The position numbers were made by a program, and so were the translations under genes. Source: an uncultured Peptostreptococcus sp. (GTDB taxonomy: Bacteria > Bacillota > Clostridia > Peptostreptococcales > Peptostreptococcaceae). Taken from it: a stretch of DNA of 24,126 bases. Below the pieces are notes generated by a model, which searched no databases, was not told the origin of the DNA, and saw nothing but the letters and a program-made list of their open reading frames with translations. The stretch covers positions 1-24,126 of the forward strand of contig CAAEUW010000058.1 of NCBI GenBank assembly GCA_900759325.1, written 5' to 3'. Within the stretch, counting starts at the first letter, position 1. Each line of letters opens with the position of its first letter. Of this stretch, positions 22,136 to 24,126 are shown piece by piece.

Positions 22136-23068
22136 TTATACTGAGTGTCTCAGTACACGGATACTTATAATTTTCTTGATATCGACCTCCAGGGCTACAA
22201 CAGAAGTAATTATAATAACTGCACCCATAACCTGGATAGGCTTCATAACCTCGCTAAATACCATATAGGCTATTATACTAGCAAAGACTGGCTCTAGGGC
22301 TGACATCATACTTGGTAGGGATGTACCAATGTACTTTGTTGAATTGACATAAAGGGTAATAGCAACGAAGGTACAAAGGATACCTATAGCCAAAAGGTGG
22401 GCTATGTAAAAATACGGCCTGCCTGAATTGGCCACCTTGTTAGTGATATCTCCTATATCCACAAAGAAGGCTAGACAAATGGTAGCAGCCCAAAATCCGT
22501 AGAAAAGGAGACTATCCTTGGATAGCTTATTTTCTACAAATCTTGGTAGGACTATCTGCAAGGAGAAGGTCATACCGTTGAGGATTCCGGCTAGGACACC
22601 AATCATATTCAGCTCGGCCCCCCTGGCTGAAAACACATCTATAATGCACATACAGCCGATTAGACAGAGTGTCATAATAACTAGTTTCTTCTTGCTGATT
22701 GGATCTCCAAAAAAAATCTTACCAAAAAGGGTCGCCCATATTGGATTTGAAAACATCAGTACAGTGGCAACACTTATAGGAATGTTATCTACAGACAAGC
22801 TATAAAAGGACATACCAATGGCAAAGCATATAATTCCATAAAGACATGCGAAAAGGATGCCCTTGATTGGTAGCCTAAAGGCTGACCTCTTTCTAAAAAA
22901 TAAATATATAGTAAGCATAATTGCAGCGGATAGGGCCCTTATAAAGGATATATCCACAGTACGTAGGCTGATATGGTTGAGATACCTACTTGATATACCC
23001 ATATAACCCCAGAAAAATGTGGCCAGCATCATCATGGATACGCCGACCTTCTTAACGGTTAGTCTCAT
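22136..23068 (-). CDS. EamA/DMT-superfamily transporter
   Basis: A 310-residue polytopic membrane protein with the tandem EamA repeat, about ten hydrophobic helices. Repeat 1 opens MMMLATFFWGYMGISSRYL and ends near NPIWATLFGKIFFGDPIS; repeat 2 opens IGVLAGILNGMTFSLQIVL and ends in ALEPVFASIIAYMVFSEVMK. The drug/metabolite transporter superfamily exports amino acids, nucleotides or other metabolites; the substrate cannot be read from sequence. AAGGAG lies 6 bases before the ATG. The YoaK-type gene ends 41 bases upstream on the same strand with no terminator between them, suggesting a two-gene operon. Confidence 0.9.
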   Translation of the reverse strand: MRLTVKKVGVSMMMLATFFWGYMGISSRYLNHISLRTVDISFIRALSAAIMLTIYLFFRKRSAFRLPIKGILFACLYGIICFAIGMSFYSLSVDNIPISVATVLMFSNPIWATLFGKIFFGDPISKKKLVIMTLCLIGCMCIIDVFSARGAELNMIGVLAGILNGMTFSLQIVLPRFVENKLSKDSLLFYGFWAATICLAFFVDIGDITNKVANSGRPYFYIAHLLAIGILCTFVAITLYVNSTKYIGTSLPSMMSALEPVFASIIAYMVFSEVMKPIQVMGAVIIITSVVALEVDIKKIISIRVLRHSV

Positions 23069-23109
23069 ATATAACTCCTTATAAAAAATATTTTTTAAGT
23101 CTCTATAAA

Positions 23110-23781
23110 TCAGAATATATCTTTAGCCTCTTCTTTAAACAGCATAAAAAATCCCGCACAAAGTAGAACTGGAACAAACCAGATAGACCTTAGACCGACC
23201 AGACCAGTCACAAGGGCACCAATAGCTGCACCAAGGGCAAAAACAAAGATAAAAAGGAAGTAGTAAAGGCTCCTTATACGAAGATCCTCGTCTCCTGTGG
23301 CCTGGTATTTACACAGAAGTGTTGTAGCACTTTTTAGGTTTCCTGTGCACATGGTAGTCGCATAGGCATTGCCATGAAACTTATTAAAGGCTATAATCTG
23401 CATGCCACAGACAAAAGAAATTAGCATATTGGCGGGGCTGTCGTAGTCCTTGGACAAAAAGCCAATTATTATGACGAAGAGAATTTCCAGGGCCAAGACA
23501 ATTTGACGCCAATGGATTCTTTGTCTATACTTGTAGGTCAATTGTATTTTTTGACATAGGTAGACACCTAGGGCAAAAGATATGATTGGCAATATATACT
23601 TAAGTGCATCATGAAAATTAGCTTCAGCCAGACTCTGGCCCAAGAGGACTATGTTACCGGTTTGGGCGTTGGCAAAGACCTTGCCCCTACAGATATATGA
23701 ATAGGCATCCATAAAGCCACCAGCCATTGTAAGAAATATTCCTATACGCACTGATTCAGACATTTGTCTACTAGATTCCAT
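23110..23781 (-). CDS. YoaK/DUF1275 family membrane protein
   Basis: A 223-residue membrane protein with about six hydrophobic helices. The N-terminal signature GGFMDAYSYICRGKVFANAQ, followed by TGNIVLLG, is the hallmark of DUF1275 (YoaK) proteins, and the central CGMQIIAFNKFHG and CTGNLKSATTLL also match. The family's function is not established. The start ATG 23781 has AGGAGGTG 8 bases upstream; an internal ATG at 23763 has none. It is the first gene of the minus-strand pair with the EamA transporter and diverges from the ECF gene at the window end. Confidence 0.9.
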   Translation of the reverse strand: MESSRQMSESVRIGIFLTMAGGFMDAYSYICRGKVFANAQTGNIVLLGQSLAEANFHDALKYILPIISFALGVYLCQKIQLTYKYRQRIHWRQIVLALEILFVIIIGFLSKDYDSPANMLISFVCGMQIIAFNKFHGNAYATTMCTGNLKSATTLLCKYQATGDEDLRIRSLYYFLFIFVFALGAAIGALVTGLVGLRSIWFVPVLLCAGFFMLFKEEAKDIF

Positions 23782-23811
23782 TATTTCACCTCCTAGTAGT
23801 TTAGCAAGTAT

Positions 23812-23820
23812 ATTTTACCA
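23812..23820 (-). promoter_or_regulatory. candidate promoter of the YoaK-EamA operon
   Basis: Reading leftward, TGGTAAAAT forms an extended -10 about 30 bases from the YoaK start; an overlapping TATACT is a second choice. No strong -35 was found. Confidence 0.35.
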
Positions 23821-23867
23821 CAAATTCTAATCACTGGGCCTGAAAGATAGAAAAAAATCAGGATTTT

Positions 23868-23876
23868 TGATATAAT
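23868..23876 (+). promoter_or_regulatory. distal extended -10 element upstream of ecfA1
   Basis: TGATATAAT on the plus strand, 178 bases before the ecfA1-like start. It is preceded by a weak CCTGA/TCAGG inverted repeat. If used, the long 5' leader would include the two inverted repeats at 23970-23990 and 23997-24011. Confidence 0.35.
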
Positions 23877-23996
23877 TAATTGTCGGCACTATCAATAATA
23901 TCAATGTTTTCTGAGAGTCCATGTAGGACCAGTGAAAAGGGGTTAAAAATTCCTTAAAATAGGCCTTGACCTATAGAAAATATATATAGGACGTAA

Positions 23997-24011
23997 ATAT
24001 TGGTCCAATAT
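23997..24011. promoter_or_regulatory. palindromic operator candidate
   Basis: ATATTGG-T-CCAATAT is a perfect 7+1+7 inverted repeat that covers the -35 position of the adjacent extended -10 at 24013-24021. This is a classic place for a repressor. A second inverted repeat (CCTATA/TATAGG, 23970-23990) lies just upstream. No regulator is assigned. Confidence 0.4.
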
Positions 24012-24012
24012 A

Positions 24013-24021
24013 TGATATAAT
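24013..24021 (+). promoter_or_regulatory. extended -10 promoter of ecfA1
   Basis: TGATATAAT, a perfect extended -10, lies 33 bases before the start codon of the partial ECF gene. The position appropriate for -35 falls in the palindrome at 23997-24011. Confidence 0.5.
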
Positions 24022-24054
24022 GATTAGATAAGTGTGCGTATTGTGGAGGAACGA

Positions 24055-24126
24055 ATGGAAAATATAATAAAAGTCGATAACTTAATATTTGAATATACAA
24101 GTGATGAAACCACTTATCGTGCCATA
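24055..24126 (+). CDS. ecfA1: 5' part of ECF transporter ATPase gene (ecfA1-like), cut by window end
   Basis: The first 24 codons are visible, MENIIKVDNLIFEYTSDETT then YRAI, with GGAGGA 4 bases before the ATG. The pattern IIKVDNLIFEY matches the first strand of CbiO/EcfA ATPases, which power vitamin and metal uptake with EcfT and a substrate-binding S component. No Walker motif is reached before the window ends. Position supports the call, since ecfA1-ecfA2-ecfT-truA-rplM-rpsI commonly follows rplQ in Firmicutes. Another ABC ATPase cannot be excluded from 24 residues. Confidence 0.6.
   Translation, partial: MENIIKVDNLIFEYTSDETTYRAI

Noticed and set aside
22518..22805. 95-codon plus-strand open frame within the EamA gene
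   Set aside because: It is antisense to a complete transporter gene, with no plausible ribosome site or motif.
23839..23868. CCTGA/TCAGG hairpin followed by a short T run, terminator-like
   Set aside because: It has only five pairs with a 14-base loop and lies between divergent genes, where no transcript is expected to end.

Overview
The window is a low-GC chromosome segment whose r-protein gene order and gene content point to a Firmicute of class Clostridia, perhaps Peptostreptococcaceae (inference; no 16S or marker search was possible). Its core is one co-directional ribosomal-protein/transcription/secretion cluster (S10-spc-alpha type) at 3231-17614 on the + strand: rpsJ, rplC, rplD, rplW, rplB, rpsS, rplV, rpsC, rplP, rpmC, rpsQ, rplN, rplX, rplE, rpsN, rpsH, rplF, rplR, rpsE, rpmD, rplO, secY, adk, an L14e-like KOW protein, infA, rpmJ, rpsM, rpsK, rpoA, rplQ. 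It starts behind a terminator and promoter with a structured leader (2933-3230) and ends at a strong hairpin terminator (17630-17679).

Upstream (1-2932) are a possible 5' fragment of a minus-strand gene, a strong hairpin terminator, an aminopeptidase P-type peptidase and a short-chain dehydrogenase. The str operon (fusA-tuf), which precedes rpsJ in many Clostridia, is not there. Two genes expected inside the cluster are also absent: map between adk and the KOW gene, and rpsD between rpsK and rpoA. Both positions now hold short non-coding DNA with potential RNA structure.

Downstream of rplQ, about 6.4 kb of unrelated accessory genes (17615-24054) lie before what looks like the start of ecfA1. 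In many Firmicutes ecfA1 directly follows rplQ, so this looks like an insertion or rearrangement. The segment has a + strand pair (an SPFH/YdjI-like protein with a C-terminal SHOCT motif, and a double-zinc-ribbon YdjG-like membrane protein), a minus-strand PsiE-family membrane protein, two tandem paralogous 112-residue membrane proteins of unknown function, and a minus-strand pair (YoaK/DUF1275 protein, then an EamA-type transporter). Convergent genes are separated by hairpins that can work on both strands.

No rRNA, tRNA, CRISPR array or complete mobile element was recognised. The least explained features are the membrane-protein island with its tandem paralogues and its SPFH/zinc-ribbon pair without PspA, and the structured RNA candidates at the rpsJ leader, the rpsJ-rplC gap and the adk-KOW gap.
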